Shown: positions 17,418 to 26,402 of the stretch, one piece after another
How the letters are laid out: the number at the start of each line of letters is the position of its first letter
Position numbering within the stretch: position 1 is the first letter of the stretch
Assembly: GCF_016863395.1 (NCBI RefSeq)
Contig: NZ_BOOU01000077.1
Span: 1 to 64,000, forward strand
DNA length: 64,000 nt
Direction of reading: 5' to 3'
Source: Sphaerisporangium rufum
Lineage (GTDB): Bacteria; Actinomycetota; Actinomycetes; Streptosporangiales; Streptosporangiaceae
Made by a program: the position numbers and the translations under genes
Notes under the pieces: model-generated
Database searches by the model: none
What the model was told of the DNA's origin: nothing
Seen by the model: only the letters and a program-made list of their open reading frames with translations

Positions 17418-18839
17418 TCAGCGGTCGCCGTGCCAGGCGGCGACGAGTTCTTCCGGGCCGTAGAGCGCCGCGTGGCCGTGGCAGGTGGCGCCGCTCCGGG
17501 ACACGACGACCAGCGGAAGCGCGCGGTCGGTCAGCGCGGCGCGATGGTGGATCAGCCGCTGGAGATCATGTTCGTCGAACGGGCTCTCCAGCCACTTGAT
17601 CGAACCGACGAAGCGCAGTTCCTTCGCGATCGGCGCCCGATCGGCCCCCACGATATCGATCTCGATGTCGTTGCTCCGCGTCCAGTAGGACCCGATGGCC
17701 TCGGCCGCCGGCAGCCGCTCGTCCGGCAGCCGCCGGGCGAGTGACTCGCGCACCAGGGGCTCGACCGCCCGGCCACGCCAAGTGCTCCATCCGGCGGCGA
17801 CCCGGCGCAGGGTGAGGTCACCCCGGCGCCTTTCGATCTCCGCCATGTGCGGGCGCACGAAGGAGAGCCAGAACCGCAGGTACGGGTCGGTGACGCGGTA
17901 ACGGCGCTCCTTGGACGGGCGGGTGCTCAACGGCAGGTCGGACACCACCATCCCCTTCTCGGCCAGCAGGTCCACCGCTCTGGTGAGCGTGGAGTGCGCG
18001 ATGCCGCCGGCCGCCCGGGCGATGTTGACGAAGGTGCGCTCGCCGCTGCCGATGGCGGTGAGCACGTCCCGGGCCATGGCGTGCTCGGGGAACTCGGCCG
18101 CCAGCATCCGCTCGCCGGAGACCAGCAGCGCGGAGAGCGGATCGGTCAGTGCTTCATGAAGGTACTCCCACGGCGACGCGCCCGGCGGCCACTCGGCGCA
18201 CACCAGCGGCAGCCCGCCGGTGACCAGCGTGGCGTCCACCGCCGTCCTGGCGTCCAGGCCCAGCATCCGCTGGATCTCCGCGGGATTCAACGGGCCGACC
18301 ACCATCTCGGTGCCGCGCTGGTGGAAGGGCCGTTCGTAGCTGTTCAGGGCTTCCATCATCGACAGGTCGGAGCCGATGAGGATCAGCAGTACCGGCCGCC
18401 GGCTGAGGTGGCGATCCCAGGCGCGCTGCAGCAACCCCTCGAAGGCGTCCACCCGCTCCATCAGGTACGGCACCTCGTCGATCACCAGCACCGAGGGAGA
18501 ATCGTCCGGTACCGCCTCGGCGAGCAACTGGAGCGCGCCGTTCCAGTTCGCCGGGGCGCTCTCGGCGAAGGCCGCGCGGTTCGGGAGTGTCGAATCCGCG
18601 ACGTCGGCCAGCAGTTGCTCCAGTTCCTGCTCGGCGCTCGCCCGGGCCGCGGTGAAATAGAGATGAGGGAGGCCGCTGCGACCGACGAACTCCTCGGCCA
18701 GCGCCGACTTGCCGATCCGCCTGCGCCCCCTCATCAGCACGCAGACTCCAGGCCGCGATCCGCCGGCAGCGGATTTCACCCGGGTGAGCAGCCCGTCCAG
18801 GGCTCGCAGCTCCGCCTCCCGGCCCACGAACTCCGGCAT
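17418..18839 (-). CDS. AAA ATPase of the DUF234 (archaeal-type) family
   Basis: A 473-residue ATPase. It begins FVGREAELRALDGLL, the usual box VII-like start, then a Walker A GRRRIGKSALAEE (residues 38-50) and Walker B SVLVIDEVPYL (116-126). A winged-helix region follows at about 270-330, and the C-terminal third holds a PD-(D/E)XK-like core: IEIDIVGADRAPIAKELRF (acidic residue, then E and K on the next strand). Proteins of this kind are mobile, often found in defence or toxin islands, and their action is unproven. GGAGGA precedes the ATG. A 9-bp inverted repeat lies 19-40 bases upstream of the start. Confidence 0.85.
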   Translation of the reverse strand: MPEFVGREAELRALDGLLTRVKSAAGGSRPGVCVLMRGRRRIGKSALAEEFVGRSGLPHLYFTAARASAEQELEQLLADVADSTLPNRAAFAESAPANWNGALQLLAEAVPDDSPSVLVIDEVPYLMERVDAFEGLLQRAWDRHLSRRPVLLILIGSDLSMMEALNSYERPFHQRGTEMVVGPLNPAEIQRMLGLDARTAVDATLVTGGLPLVCAEWPPGASPWEYLHEALTDPLSALLVSGERMLAAEFPEHAMARDVLTAIGSGERTFVNIARAAGGIAHSTLTRAVDLLAEKGMVVSDLPLSTRPSKERRYRVTDPYLRFWLSFVRPHMAEIERRRGDLTLRRVAAGWSTWRGRAVEPLVRESLARRLPDERLPAAEAIGSYWTRSNDIEIDIVGADRAPIAKELRFVGSIKWLESPFDEHDLQRLIHHRAALTDRALPLVVVSRSGATCHGHAALYGPEELVAAWHGDR

Positions 18840-18857
18840 AAAACGGTCCTCCGAAGA

Positions 18858-18879
18858 ATAGTTTCGCCAGCGATACTAT
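18858..18879. promoter_or_regulatory. Inverted repeat upstream of the AAA ATPase gene
   Basis: ATAGTTTCG and CGATACTAT form an inverted repeat with one mismatch and a 4-base spacer. It overlaps an AT-rich -10-like stretch (TAGTAT on the minus strand) just before the ATPase start, so it may be an operator. Confidence 0.45.
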
Positions 18880-19016
18880 CTTTCGTCGAACCATGGCCGG
18901 GGCCGATCGGCAGGACCGGCGCCGATGTCGCGGTGAAGAGACCGGAGGTGCCGAAACCGGCGACACGCCGCCGATCGGCACGCTGCTCGCTCATCGACGT
19001 AAGCGACCCGCGGGTG

Positions 19017-19379
19017 TCACGGCAGCCGGTCGATCTGGCCGGGGCGCGGGAGCCGGCCGCTGGAAAGGCGCTCTTCCAGCGCGTTGACCAACCGTCCCAT
19101 CGCCGGCTTGGTGCGTGGGAAGCGGTGGGCGGCACTGTAGAGAAGACCGGCGCAGGGCCGGCCCTGGTCGAGCCGCTGAGTCCTGAGGATCTCGAAGTCG
19201 CGGACGTTCTCGGTCAGCAGACAGCGCTCCTGCCCGATGGCGAGATCGAGCACCGCGTCGTCCGGAGTGCCGGGGCCTCCGGGGCACTGCGCCAACGCGG
19301 TCACGTCGTAACCTCGAGCCTGGAGTTCCGCCGCCAGGGCCGGGGAGAACATCTCGTCCAGCAGAAGGCGCGCGATCAC
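19017..19379 (-). CDS. DUF5615 PIN-like protein, probable toxin-like partner
   Basis: A 120-residue protein from a GTG at 19379. It begins VIARLLLDEMFSPALAAELQARG, the PIN-like/Mut7-C-related start of DUF5615 with acidic residues at 8-9, and later has TPDDAVLDLAIGQERCLLTENVRDF, a second acidic cluster. Family members sit beside DUF433 proteins and are thought to be RNases. Its start overlaps the stop of the DUF433 gene (GTGA). The protein is full length. Ribonuclease activity is inferred from the family. Confidence 0.85.
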   Translation of the reverse strand: MIARLLLDEMFSPALAAELQARGYDVTALAQCPGGPGTPDDAVLDLAIGQERCLLTENVRDFEILRTQRLDQGRPCAGLLYSAAHRFPRTKPAMGRLVNALEERLSSGRLPRPGQIDRLP

Positions 19380-19819
19380 GAGGCGAGCAACCCGCGCTCG
19401 CGGCGCCACCGCTCCTCGGCGGCCCGCGCCGCCTGCTCGGCCGCCTCGATCTGCTGGTCTATCTCCTCGGGATAGGCCGACCAGTAGCCCACCGCCGCCC
19501 GTACCTGCCCGACGGTGACTCCGGAATGCTCGCTCACCATTTCCACGATCTCGTCCGGAGCGGCCTCCTGGTCGGCGGCCCGCGTCGTCTTCACCGCGCG
19601 GACCAGTTCCCACACATCGGGGCCGCCGGCGGTCACCGCGCGCCGGCCCGCCGGTCCGGAACGGAAGAAGATCCCCGGGTGCTCCTCCATCCGCAGGGCC
19701 TCCGCGACGAGCAGATTCACCGCGGCGGACACCGACAGGCCGGGATGGTCCATGACGAACCGGGCGAGCTTGTCGAGGACCGCTTCCTCGAACCTGATCG
19801 ATCGCGGGCTAGGGGTCAC
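19376..19819 (-). CDS. DUF433-like antitoxin-type protein with N-terminal ribbon-helix-helix-like part
   Basis: A 147-residue protein. Residues 1-45 (SIRFEEAVLDKLARFVMDHPGL) look like a ribbon-helix-helix DNA-binding segment, and the C-terminal part (PDEIVEMVSEHSGVTVGQV, YWSAYPEEIDQQI) is the DUF433 helical domain. It precedes the DUF5615 gene as antitoxins do. GTG 19819 is only 6 bases after a TACAAT -10 element, so the mRNA is probably leaderless, and a perfect palindrome covers that -10. Autorepression is therefore likely. Confidence 0.85.
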   Translation of the reverse strand: MTPSPRSIRFEEAVLDKLARFVMDHPGLSVSAAVNLLVAEALRMEEHPGIFFRSGPAGRRAVTAGGPDVWELVRAVKTTRAADQEAAPDEIVEMVSEHSGVTVGQVRAAVGYWSAYPEEIDQQIEAAEQAARAAEERWRRERGLLAS

Positions 19820-19834
19820 GACTACATTGTAGTC
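19820..19834. promoter_or_regulatory. Palindromic operator of the DUF433/DUF5615 pair
   Basis: GACTACA-T-TGTAGTC is a perfect 7+1+7 palindrome lying directly before the GTG start at 19819. On the minus strand it contains TACAAT, a good -10 hexamer. Confidence 0.65.
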
Positions 19835-19888
19835 ACCCGACTGTGCGCCCTTTCCTGCTCCTGACGGTCCGGCGTGCCGCGCGGCGGG

Positions 19889-21967
19889 TCAGATCATGAC
19901 GTGGGCTTCGGGGTGGCCGACGAAGCAGAACTGGGCGTTGCGCGTCAGCTTGTAGTCCTGGGCCTTCCAGGTGTGCGCGGAGGCGTCGGCGCCGCGCATG
20001 TAGACGAAGTTGAAGCGGTCGGCCGAGTAGATGCGGACCCCGTCCTCCTTCAACCGGCGGACCAGCCGGGTGTCCTCGCCCGCGTTGACCGCCTCGAAGG
20101 CGTAGGTGCGCATCAGGTCGGCCCGGGCCAGGATGGTGGCGCCCTGCACCAGGTGGGCGTAGCGGTGCTCCAGGCCGGGCAGCCGCATGACGGTGGTGTC
20201 GGTCGCCGGGAAATAGGTGTAGTGCGCTCCCTTGCCGACCAGGTCGGCGTCGGCGTAGTCGAAGGCGCGCAGCAGGTCCGACAGGTAGTGCTCGCCGTAG
20301 AGGTTGTCGTCGTCCATCTTGGCGACGAAGTCGCCGCCGGCCCGCGCGATGCCGACGTTGAGCACCTCGCCCAGGGTGAGCGAGGCGTCGGCGGTGAGCA
20401 CCGTGACCGCCGGGACGCCGGCGGCCAGCGCCTTGTCCCGGACGACCCCGGGGTCGATGTCCAGGCCGTGCAGCACCAGGATCAGTTCCAGGTCGCGGTG
20501 CCGCTGCCGGGCGACCTGGGCGATGGCGTGCTCCAGCTGGCCGGCCCGGTTGGTGGGCAGCACCACCGAGACCGGCCGGGTGCGCGCCTGGACCGGCCGA
20601 CCGAGCGCGGCGAGGATCTGGTCGACCCGGTGGGTGAACAGGTGCTTGTCGAACACCTCGCGCATCGCCAGGTGCGCCTGCCGGGCCCGCAGCTCGGGGC
20701 TGTTGATGAGGTAGAGGGCCTGGTTGTAGGCCTCCTCCTGGGTGTGCGCGATCGGGATCAGCGGGCCGAAGGTCTCCTCGATGGCCCGCGACCAGCCGGA
20801 CAGCACCGTGGTCGAGCAGGCCGACAGCTCGAAGACCCGGCGGGCGCACATGGTCGGCGAGTCGATCACCGAGTTCACGTTCAGGAAGACCTTGTACATC
20901 TTGTACGCGGCCAGCATCTGCTCGTACGGCAGCTCGCCCACGATGTGCGGGCGGTACTCCTCCGGCCAGGCGTACTTGTCGCCGGCCTTCTCGTTGCGGG
21001 CGAAGATGTGCAGGCCGAGCTCGCGGGTGGGCGCGATCACGGTCTCCATCTGCTCGCGCCGCTCGGGGTGCTTGTCGCGGAAGTACATGCCGGCGAAGAC
21101 GACGTCGTAGGGGCGGCCCTGCTTGGTCTGGACGGGGTTGTGCACCCGGGGCTGGGCGGCGAACTGCAGCACGTCCACCCGGTCGTGCCCCAATATCTCG
21201 CGATATTTCGGCACCATGTCCCCGTCACACGTGTAGACGTGGTCGAACAGCTTCGCGGTGTCGATGAAGAAGTCGAAGTTCGGCGGGTCCTCCTTGTTCC
21301 AGAAGACCGTGGGAATGCCCTGCTCCCGGCACCAGGCGACCAGATCGCGCAGCTCCTGCTTGGGCGCGTTGGTGCCGGTCATCTGGTAGCGCCACCGGCC
21401 CTGGTTGCCGTGCCAGGCCGACTCGCAGAACAGCACGTCCGGCCGGTCGGCGGCGAAGATCTCCGGCCAGTCCTTCAGCCCGAACTCGATCTGGTGCCAC
21501 TCGTAGCGGAACGCCATCCGGGAGAAGTCGTCCAGGATCACCGCGACCTTCAGATCCGGGCGGTTCACCGGCCCGTCCGGCCAGGCCAGGTTGGGGATCT
21601 TCACCTCGGGCGCGTGCGCGAGCGCCGCGTCGATGACGGCGGCGCTCGCGGTGACGGTGGCCGGCGGCTTGGGCGCCTTCTTCGGCTTCATGGCCTTGGA
21701 CAGCTCGCCGGGCAGCCGGACCAGCCGGGACGGCCGCTTGGCGCCGGCCAGTACGGTGCTCACCCGGTACGGCCGCTGGGCGCGGGTCGCCGACAGCTGC
21801 CACTGCGCGTACTCGGCGCGCGCCTCGGCGGTGGCCAGCCGCCGCTCCAGCTCGCGGATGCGGTCCTCGTAGCGTTCGATGACCTTGCGCTCCTCGGGCA
21901 GCCAGTTCGCCGCGCCGAGGCGCTGGAAGCGCGGACCGTCCGGGTCCTGCCGGTCGCTTTCGGCCAT
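19889..21967 (-). CDS. Bimodular glycosyltransferase (CgeB-like plus GT2)
   Basis: A 692-residue protein from ATG 21967 after GAGGGGG. A coiled coil (residues 24-60, ERKVIERYEDRIRELERRL) comes first. The region about 150-440 resembles spore-maturation CgeB-type glycosyltransferases (YDVVFAGMYFRDKHPERR, SPTMCARRVFELSACSTTVLS). From about 450, a family 2 transferase follows with SVVLPTNRA and the catalytic AKMDDDNLYG near residue 550. Such proteins build surface polysaccharides or teichoic acids from nucleotide sugars on the cytoplasmic side. The C-terminal module is a paralogue of the protein at 59934-61235. Downstream of wecB on the same strand. Confidence 0.85.
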   Translation of the reverse strand: MAESDRQDPDGPRFQRLGAANWLPEERKVIERYEDRIRELERRLATAEARAEYAQWQLSATRAQRPYRVSTVLAGAKRPSRLVRLPGELSKAMKPKKAPKPPATVTASAAVIDAALAHAPEVKIPNLAWPDGPVNRPDLKVAVILDDFSRMAFRYEWHQIEFGLKDWPEIFAADRPDVLFCESAWHGNQGRWRYQMTGTNAPKQELRDLVAWCREQGIPTVFWNKEDPPNFDFFIDTAKLFDHVYTCDGDMVPKYREILGHDRVDVLQFAAQPRVHNPVQTKQGRPYDVVFAGMYFRDKHPERREQMETVIAPTRELGLHIFARNEKAGDKYAWPEEYRPHIVGELPYEQMLAAYKMYKVFLNVNSVIDSPTMCARRVFELSACSTTVLSGWSRAIEETFGPLIPIAHTQEEAYNQALYLINSPELRARQAHLAMREVFDKHLFTHRVDQILAALGRPVQARTRPVSVVLPTNRAGQLEHAIAQVARQRHRDLELILVLHGLDIDPGVVRDKALAAGVPAVTVLTADASLTLGEVLNVGIARAGGDFVAKMDDDNLYGEHYLSDLLRAFDYADADLVGKGAHYTYFPATDTTVMRLPGLEHRYAHLVQGATILARADLMRTYAFEAVNAGEDTRLVRRLKEDGVRIYSADRFNFVYMRGADASAHTWKAQDYKLTRNAQFCFVGHPEAHVMI

Positions 21968-22113
21968 GGTCGAGGTGCCCCCTCTGAGCTCCGCGATGGT
22001 CCGCCGGTCACCGGTCGCCCGGCCGGCTCCGGCTCGATGCCGGGAATGTCCGATCGTACGGCGTGTGCCGCGCCGACCGGTCCGTTTCCCAGGAAATCCC
22101 CAGATGGTGCCGG

Positions 22114-23250
22114 TCAGCCGGTGGCGGGTGGCACGCCCTGCGCGGCGGGGGACAGGTTGTCCCCCCGCAGCCACGCCTCGATGACCCGGGCGATGCGCGG
22201 CCCGGCGGCGCCGTCCCACAGCGGGGGCAGCTCGCCGCTCGGCGTGCCCGCGCCGTCGGACAGCGCCTTGGACGCCGCGGCGGGCAGCGTGGCCGGGGTG
22301 ACCAGGCGGTTGGTGCCGTGGGTGATGGTGACCGGCCGCTCGGTGTTCGGCCGCACGGTCAGGCACGGGACGCCGAGCATGGTGGTCTCCTCCTGCACGC
22401 CGCCGGAGTCGGTCACCACCAGCGCGGCACCGCGGACCAGGGAGAGGAAGTCGACGTAGCCGAGCGGGTCGATGATCATCAGGGTGTCCCCGGTGACCAG
22501 GCCTGCCTCGGCCAGCCGGGTGCGCCCGCGCGGGTGCAGCGGCACCACGACCGGCAGCTGCTCGCCCACCGCGAGCACCGCCTCCACCATCTCGCGCGCC
22601 GCCCCGGGGTCGTCCACGTTGGCCGGGCGGTGCAGCGTGGCGACCGCGTAGCGCTCGGGCAGCCCCAGCCGCTCGCGCAGCGGAGCCGGGTCCAGCTGCG
22701 GCAGCGCGGCGAACAGGCTGTCGATCATGGGGTTGCCCACCAGGTGGACCTTCGACGCCGGCACGCCCTCGTTCGCCAGGTGGGAGAGCCCGTCCGGGCT
22801 GGTGACCAGCAGGATGTCGGCCAGCGCGTCGGTGACGACCCGGTTGACCTCCTCGGGCATCTCGCGGTCGAAGGAGCGCAGCCCCGCCTCGACGTGCGCG
22901 GTGGGCACGTGCAGCTTGGCGCAGACCAGGATCGCGGCGAGCGTGGAGTTGACGTCGCCGTAGACCACGACCAGGTCCGGGCGGTGCTCCAGCACGACCT
23001 CCTCCAGGCCGGTGAGCAGCGCCGCGGTCTGCCGCGCGTGGCTGCCCGAGCCCACGGCGAGGTTGGCGACCGGCTCGGGCAGGCCGAGGTCGGCGAAGAA
23101 CACGTCCGACATCAGGGCGTCGTAGTGCTGGCCGGTGTGGACGATGCCCTGCCGGACGCCCAGATCGGCCAGGCCGCGCACGACGGGCGCCGCCTTCACG
23201 AAGTTGGGCCGCGCGCCCAGCACGTGCAGGACGAGGGGGTTCTCCCGCAT
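22114..23250 (-). CDS. wecB: UDP-N-acetylglucosamine 2-epimerase (non-hydrolysing)
   Basis: A 378-residue epimerase that makes UDP-ManNAc from UDP-GlcNAc. Diagnostic segments are LHVLGARPNFVKAAPVVRGL, VVYGDVNSTLAA, AHVEAGLRSFDREMPEE (catalytic acidic residues), VGNPMIDSL and VTDSGGVQEE near residue 275. Length matches the family. A plus-strand glycosyltransferase gene begins 76 bases away in the other direction; with wecC at 25118 it forms the ManNAcUA branch. The same strand continues into the bimodular transferase. Confidence 0.93.
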   Translation of the reverse strand: MRENPLVLHVLGARPNFVKAAPVVRGLADLGVRQGIVHTGQHYDALMSDVFFADLGLPEPVANLAVGSGSHARQTAALLTGLEEVVLEHRPDLVVVYGDVNSTLAAILVCAKLHVPTAHVEAGLRSFDREMPEEVNRVVTDALADILLVTSPDGLSHLANEGVPASKVHLVGNPMIDSLFAALPQLDPAPLRERLGLPERYAVATLHRPANVDDPGAAREMVEAVLAVGEQLPVVVPLHPRGRTRLAEAGLVTGDTLMIIDPLGYVDFLSLVRGAALVVTDSGGVQEETTMLGVPCLTVRPNTERPVTITHGTNRLVTPATLPAAASKALSDGAGTPSGELPPLWDGAAGPRIARVIEAWLRGDNLSPAAQGVPPATG

Positions 23251-23326
23251 TGACCTCGCCTTTCCCCGGAAGTAGGTTCATCTGTCGCCCCATGGGGCCA
23301 AGCGGTGCCTATGGTACGGTCACCGC

Positions 23327-24988
23327 GTGGTTTCCGAGGCCAGCCGGCCCGAGAAGGTCTCCCCCAAGTCGGCTCGCGCCGGCCTGCGCGGCTTCCTCAA
23401 GGGCTTCGTCCAGCATCCGGTCATCGTCTCCAGGGTCTTCGTCACCAGGGTCAAGTCCGACCCGATGCGGGTGGCGCAGGCCGCGGCGGAGGCCATGCCG
23501 TCCCGCCTGCGTCCCGCCGTGGGCCGGGTCGCGTGGCCGGTCGCGCGCGTCGTGCGCGTCACCGCCCGCAAGATCGCCCGGCGGATGGCCGACGGCCCGC
23601 TGGAGCAGGCCAAGGCCGAGTTCGAGCAGGGCCGGATGACCAAGGCCGTCCAGGTGCTCCAGCCGCACGCCCGCTGGCCGTTCATCCGGCGGCGGATCGC
23701 CTACTACGAGGGCGAGAAGGCGGCGATCGGCACCACGCCCATCCCGCCGAAGTCCAAGGTGATCGTCGGCGAGCGGGTGCCCGGGCGGGTGCTGCACTGC
23801 GTCACCAACGCCCTGCCCTACACCCAGGCCGGTTACACGGTGCGCACCCACCGGATCGTCACCGCCCAGCGCGCCGCCGGGCTGGACCCGCACGTGGTGA
23901 CCAGCTGGGGCTGGCCCATGCTGCAGGGGCACGCCGACGCCGAGCCGTACGAGGAGATCGACGGCGTCCCCTACCACCGGCTGCTGCCGAGCGGCGAGGT
24001 GCCGTTCGAGAGCCGGGGCCGGATGATCCGCGGCGCCGGCGAGGTCACCGAGCTGGTGCGCACGCTGCGCCCGCAGGTGCTGCACGCCGCCACCGACCAC
24101 CGCAACGGCTCGGTGGCGCTGGCGGTGCGCGAGCGCACCGGCACGCCGCTGGTGTACGAGGTGCGCGGCTTTCTGGAGGAGACCTGGGCCTCGCGCGACC
24201 CCGCCCGGGTCGGCAGCGAGCGCCATCTGTTGCAGCGGGAGCGCGAGGCGCACATCATGCGCTCGGCGGACGCGGTGGTCACGCTGGCCGAGACCATGGC
24301 CACCGAGATCGTCGAGCGCGGCGTGCCGCGCGAGCGGGTCTTCCTGGCCCCGAACGCGGTGGACGACACGCTGCTGACGGCCGACTACGACGGCGCGGCG
24401 TTCCGCGCCGCGTACGGCATCGCGCCGGGGGAGATCGTCGTCGGCTCGGTGTCCAGCATCGTGGGCTACGAGGGGTTCGCCACCCTGCTGTCGGCGGCCG
24501 CGCTGCTGCGCGACGCCGGCACCCCGGTCCGGGTGCTGATCGTCGGGGACGGGGCCGAGCGCCCCGCGCTGCTGGCGCAGGCCGAGCGGCTCCGGCTCGG
24601 CGACCTGGCCCTGCTGCCCGGCCGGGTCGGGCCGGAGGAGGCGCTGCGGGCCCAGTCGGCGATCGACATCTTCGCCTGCCCGCGCGAGGACCTGCGGGTG
24701 TGTCGCCTGGTCACGCCGCTGAAGCCGGTGGAGGCGATGGCGCTGGGCAAGCCGGTGGTGCTCAGCGACCTGCCCGCGCTGTCGGAGCTGGTCGGCTCCG
24801 ACGGTGCCGGGCTGCTCGTCCCGCCCGGCGACCCGGCGGCGCTGGCCAAGGCGATCGGCGGGCTGCGCGACGACCCGGCGCGCCGGGCCGAGATGGGCGA
24901 GGCGGGCCGCGCGGAGGTCGCCGCCAAGCGAACCTGGAGCCGGATCGCCGAGACCTACAAAGCGATCTACGGATCTGTGGCACGATGA
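23327..24988 (+). CDS. Glycosyltransferase family 4
   Basis: A 553-residue group 1 transferase. The first ~130 residues are a basic helical region without clear relatives. The GT-B fold then starts with VLHCVTNALPYTQAGYTVRTH and TSWGWP, and the C-terminal Rossmann domain carries EIVVGSVSSIVGYEGF, IVGDGAERPAL and the sugar-binding region VCRLVTPLKPVEAMALGKPVVLSD. GTG 23327 follows TACGGT by 6 bases, a leaderless-type start with no ribosome site. It uses a nucleotide sugar, perhaps the ManNAcUA made by wecB and wecC next to it. Confidence 0.88.
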   Translation: MVSEASRPEKVSPKSARAGLRGFLKGFVQHPVIVSRVFVTRVKSDPMRVAQAAAEAMPSRLRPAVGRVAWPVARVVRVTARKIARRMADGPLEQAKAEFEQGRMTKAVQVLQPHARWPFIRRRIAYYEGEKAAIGTTPIPPKSKVIVGERVPGRVLHCVTNALPYTQAGYTVRTHRIVTAQRAAGLDPHVVTSWGWPMLQGHADAEPYEEIDGVPYHRLLPSGEVPFESRGRMIRGAGEVTELVRTLRPQVLHAATDHRNGSVALAVRERTGTPLVYEVRGFLEETWASRDPARVGSERHLLQREREAHIMRSADAVVTLAETMATEIVERGVPRERVFLAPNAVDDTLLTADYDGAAFRAAYGIAPGEIVVGSVSSIVGYEGFATLLSAAALLRDAGTPVRVLIVGDGAERPALLAQAERLRLGDLALLPGRVGPEEALRAQSAIDIFACPREDLRVCRLVTPLKPVEAMALGKPVVLSDLPALSELVGSDGAGLLVPPGDPAALAKAIGGLRDDPARRAEMGEAGRAEVAAKRTWSRIAETYKAIYGSVAR

Positions 24989-25117
24989 CGATCGGCCGGT
25001 GACCGTGCTGTCGGCCAGGCTTGCCTACCTGTTCATTCGCATTAGACGTGATCTGTGCGGACTTGAGATAGCCTTTGCCACCATGCAGTGTTGTTTCGGA
25101 CTTCCTCGGGCCGCCCG

Positions 25118-26383
25118 GTGAGCGGATACGACCTCGCGGTCATCGGCCTGGGATACGTGGGCATGCCCCTGGCCAAGGAGGCCACCGGGGCCGGTCTCCG
25201 GGTGGTCGGGCTGGACGTCGACCCGCGCAAGGTCGACGCCCTGACCGCCGGTCACTCCTACATCGACGACCTGAGCGACGCCGACCTGGACGCCATGCTG
25301 TCGGGCGGCTTCACGGCCACGCTCGACCAGTCGGTGCTCGCCGCCAGCGACGCCATCGTGATCTGCGTGCCGACCCCGCTGGACGAGGACCACCGTCCCG
25401 ACCTGTCGGCGGTGCGCGGCGCCGTCGCGTCGGTGGGCCGGTACCTCCAGCGCGGCAGCCTGGTGGTGCTGGAGTCGACGACCTATCCCGGCACCACCGA
25501 CGAGGTCGTCCGGCCGATCCTGGAGGAGGCCTCCGGCCTCACCGCCGGCACCGACTTCCACCTGGCCTTCTCGCCCGAGCGCATCGACCCCGGCAACCCC
25601 AAGTTCGGCCTGCGCAACACGCCGAAGGTCGTCGGGGGGTTCACCACCGGCTGCCGGGACCGCGCCGCCGCGTTCTACGCCCGCTTCATCGAGCAGGTGG
25701 TGCCGGTCAGCGGCACCCGCGAGGCCGAGATGGCCAAGCTCCTGGAGAACACCTACCGGCACGTCAACATCGCGCTCGTCAACGAGATGGCGATCTTCTG
25801 TGACGAGCTCGGGGTGAACCTCTGGGAGTCCATCGAGGCGGCGGCCACCAAGCCGTTCGGCTTCCAGAAGTTCCTGCCCGGCCCCGGCGTCGGCGGGCAC
25901 TGCATCCCGGTGGACCCGTCGTACCTCTCGCACGCCGTGCGCAAGCTCGGCTACCCGTTCCGGTTCGTCGAGCTCGCCCAGGAGATCAACGAGCGGATGC
26001 CGGCGTACGTGGCGGCCCGGGTGCAGCGGCTGCTCAACCGGGCGAAGAAGCCGGTGAACGGCTCCCGGGTGCTGCTGCTCGGGGTGACCTACAAGCCCGA
26101 CATCGCCGACGAGCGCGAGACGCCGGCGGTGCCGGTCGCCCGCGCGTTCCGCGAGCTCGGCGCGGAGCTGTCCTTCGCCGACCCGCACGTGAAGAGCTGG
26201 GCGGTGGACGGCGTCCCGGTGCCGCGCGAGGAGGACCTGGCGGCCGCGGTGGCCCGGGCCGACGTGACCGTGCTGCTCCAGCCGCACTCCGCCTTCGATC
26301 TGGACATGGTGGAGAAGCAGGCGCACCTGCTCCTCGACACGCGGGGCGTCCTGGCCGAGGGCGAACGCGTCGAGCGGCTCTGA
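25118..26383 (+). CDS. wecC: UDP-N-acetyl-D-mannosamine dehydrogenase
   Basis: A nucleotide-sugar dehydrogenase that oxidises UDP-ManNAc to its uronate with 2 NAD+. LAVIGLGYVGMPLAKEA is the NAD site, VICVPTPLDEDHRPD and STTYPGTTDE follow, the catalytic Cys262 is in GPGVGGHCIPVDP, and LLGVTYKPDIADERETP marks the C-terminal domain. The frame also opens at 25088 (TTG); the GTG at 25118 is chosen since it begins just before the conserved first strand. Same strand as the two neighbouring glycosyltransferases, with a 20-base gap to the next. Confidence 0.92.
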   Translation: MSGYDLAVIGLGYVGMPLAKEATGAGLRVVGLDVDPRKVDALTAGHSYIDDLSDADLDAMLSGGFTATLDQSVLAASDAIVICVPTPLDEDHRPDLSAVRGAVASVGRYLQRGSLVVLESTTYPGTTDEVVRPILEEASGLTAGTDFHLAFSPERIDPGNPKFGLRNTPKVVGGFTTGCRDRAAAFYARFIEQVVPVSGTREAEMAKLLENTYRHVNIALVNEMAIFCDELGVNLWESIEAAATKPFGFQKFLPGPGVGGHCIPVDPSYLSHAVRKLGYPFRFVELAQEINERMPAYVAARVQRLLNRAKKPVNGSRVLLLGVTYKPDIADERETPAVPVARAFRELGAELSFADPHVKSWAVDGVPVPREEDLAAAVARADVTVLLQPHSAFDLDMVEKQAHLLLDTRGVLAEGERVERL

Positions 26384-26402
26384 GACGCGGAGGGGTCGGC
26401 TC

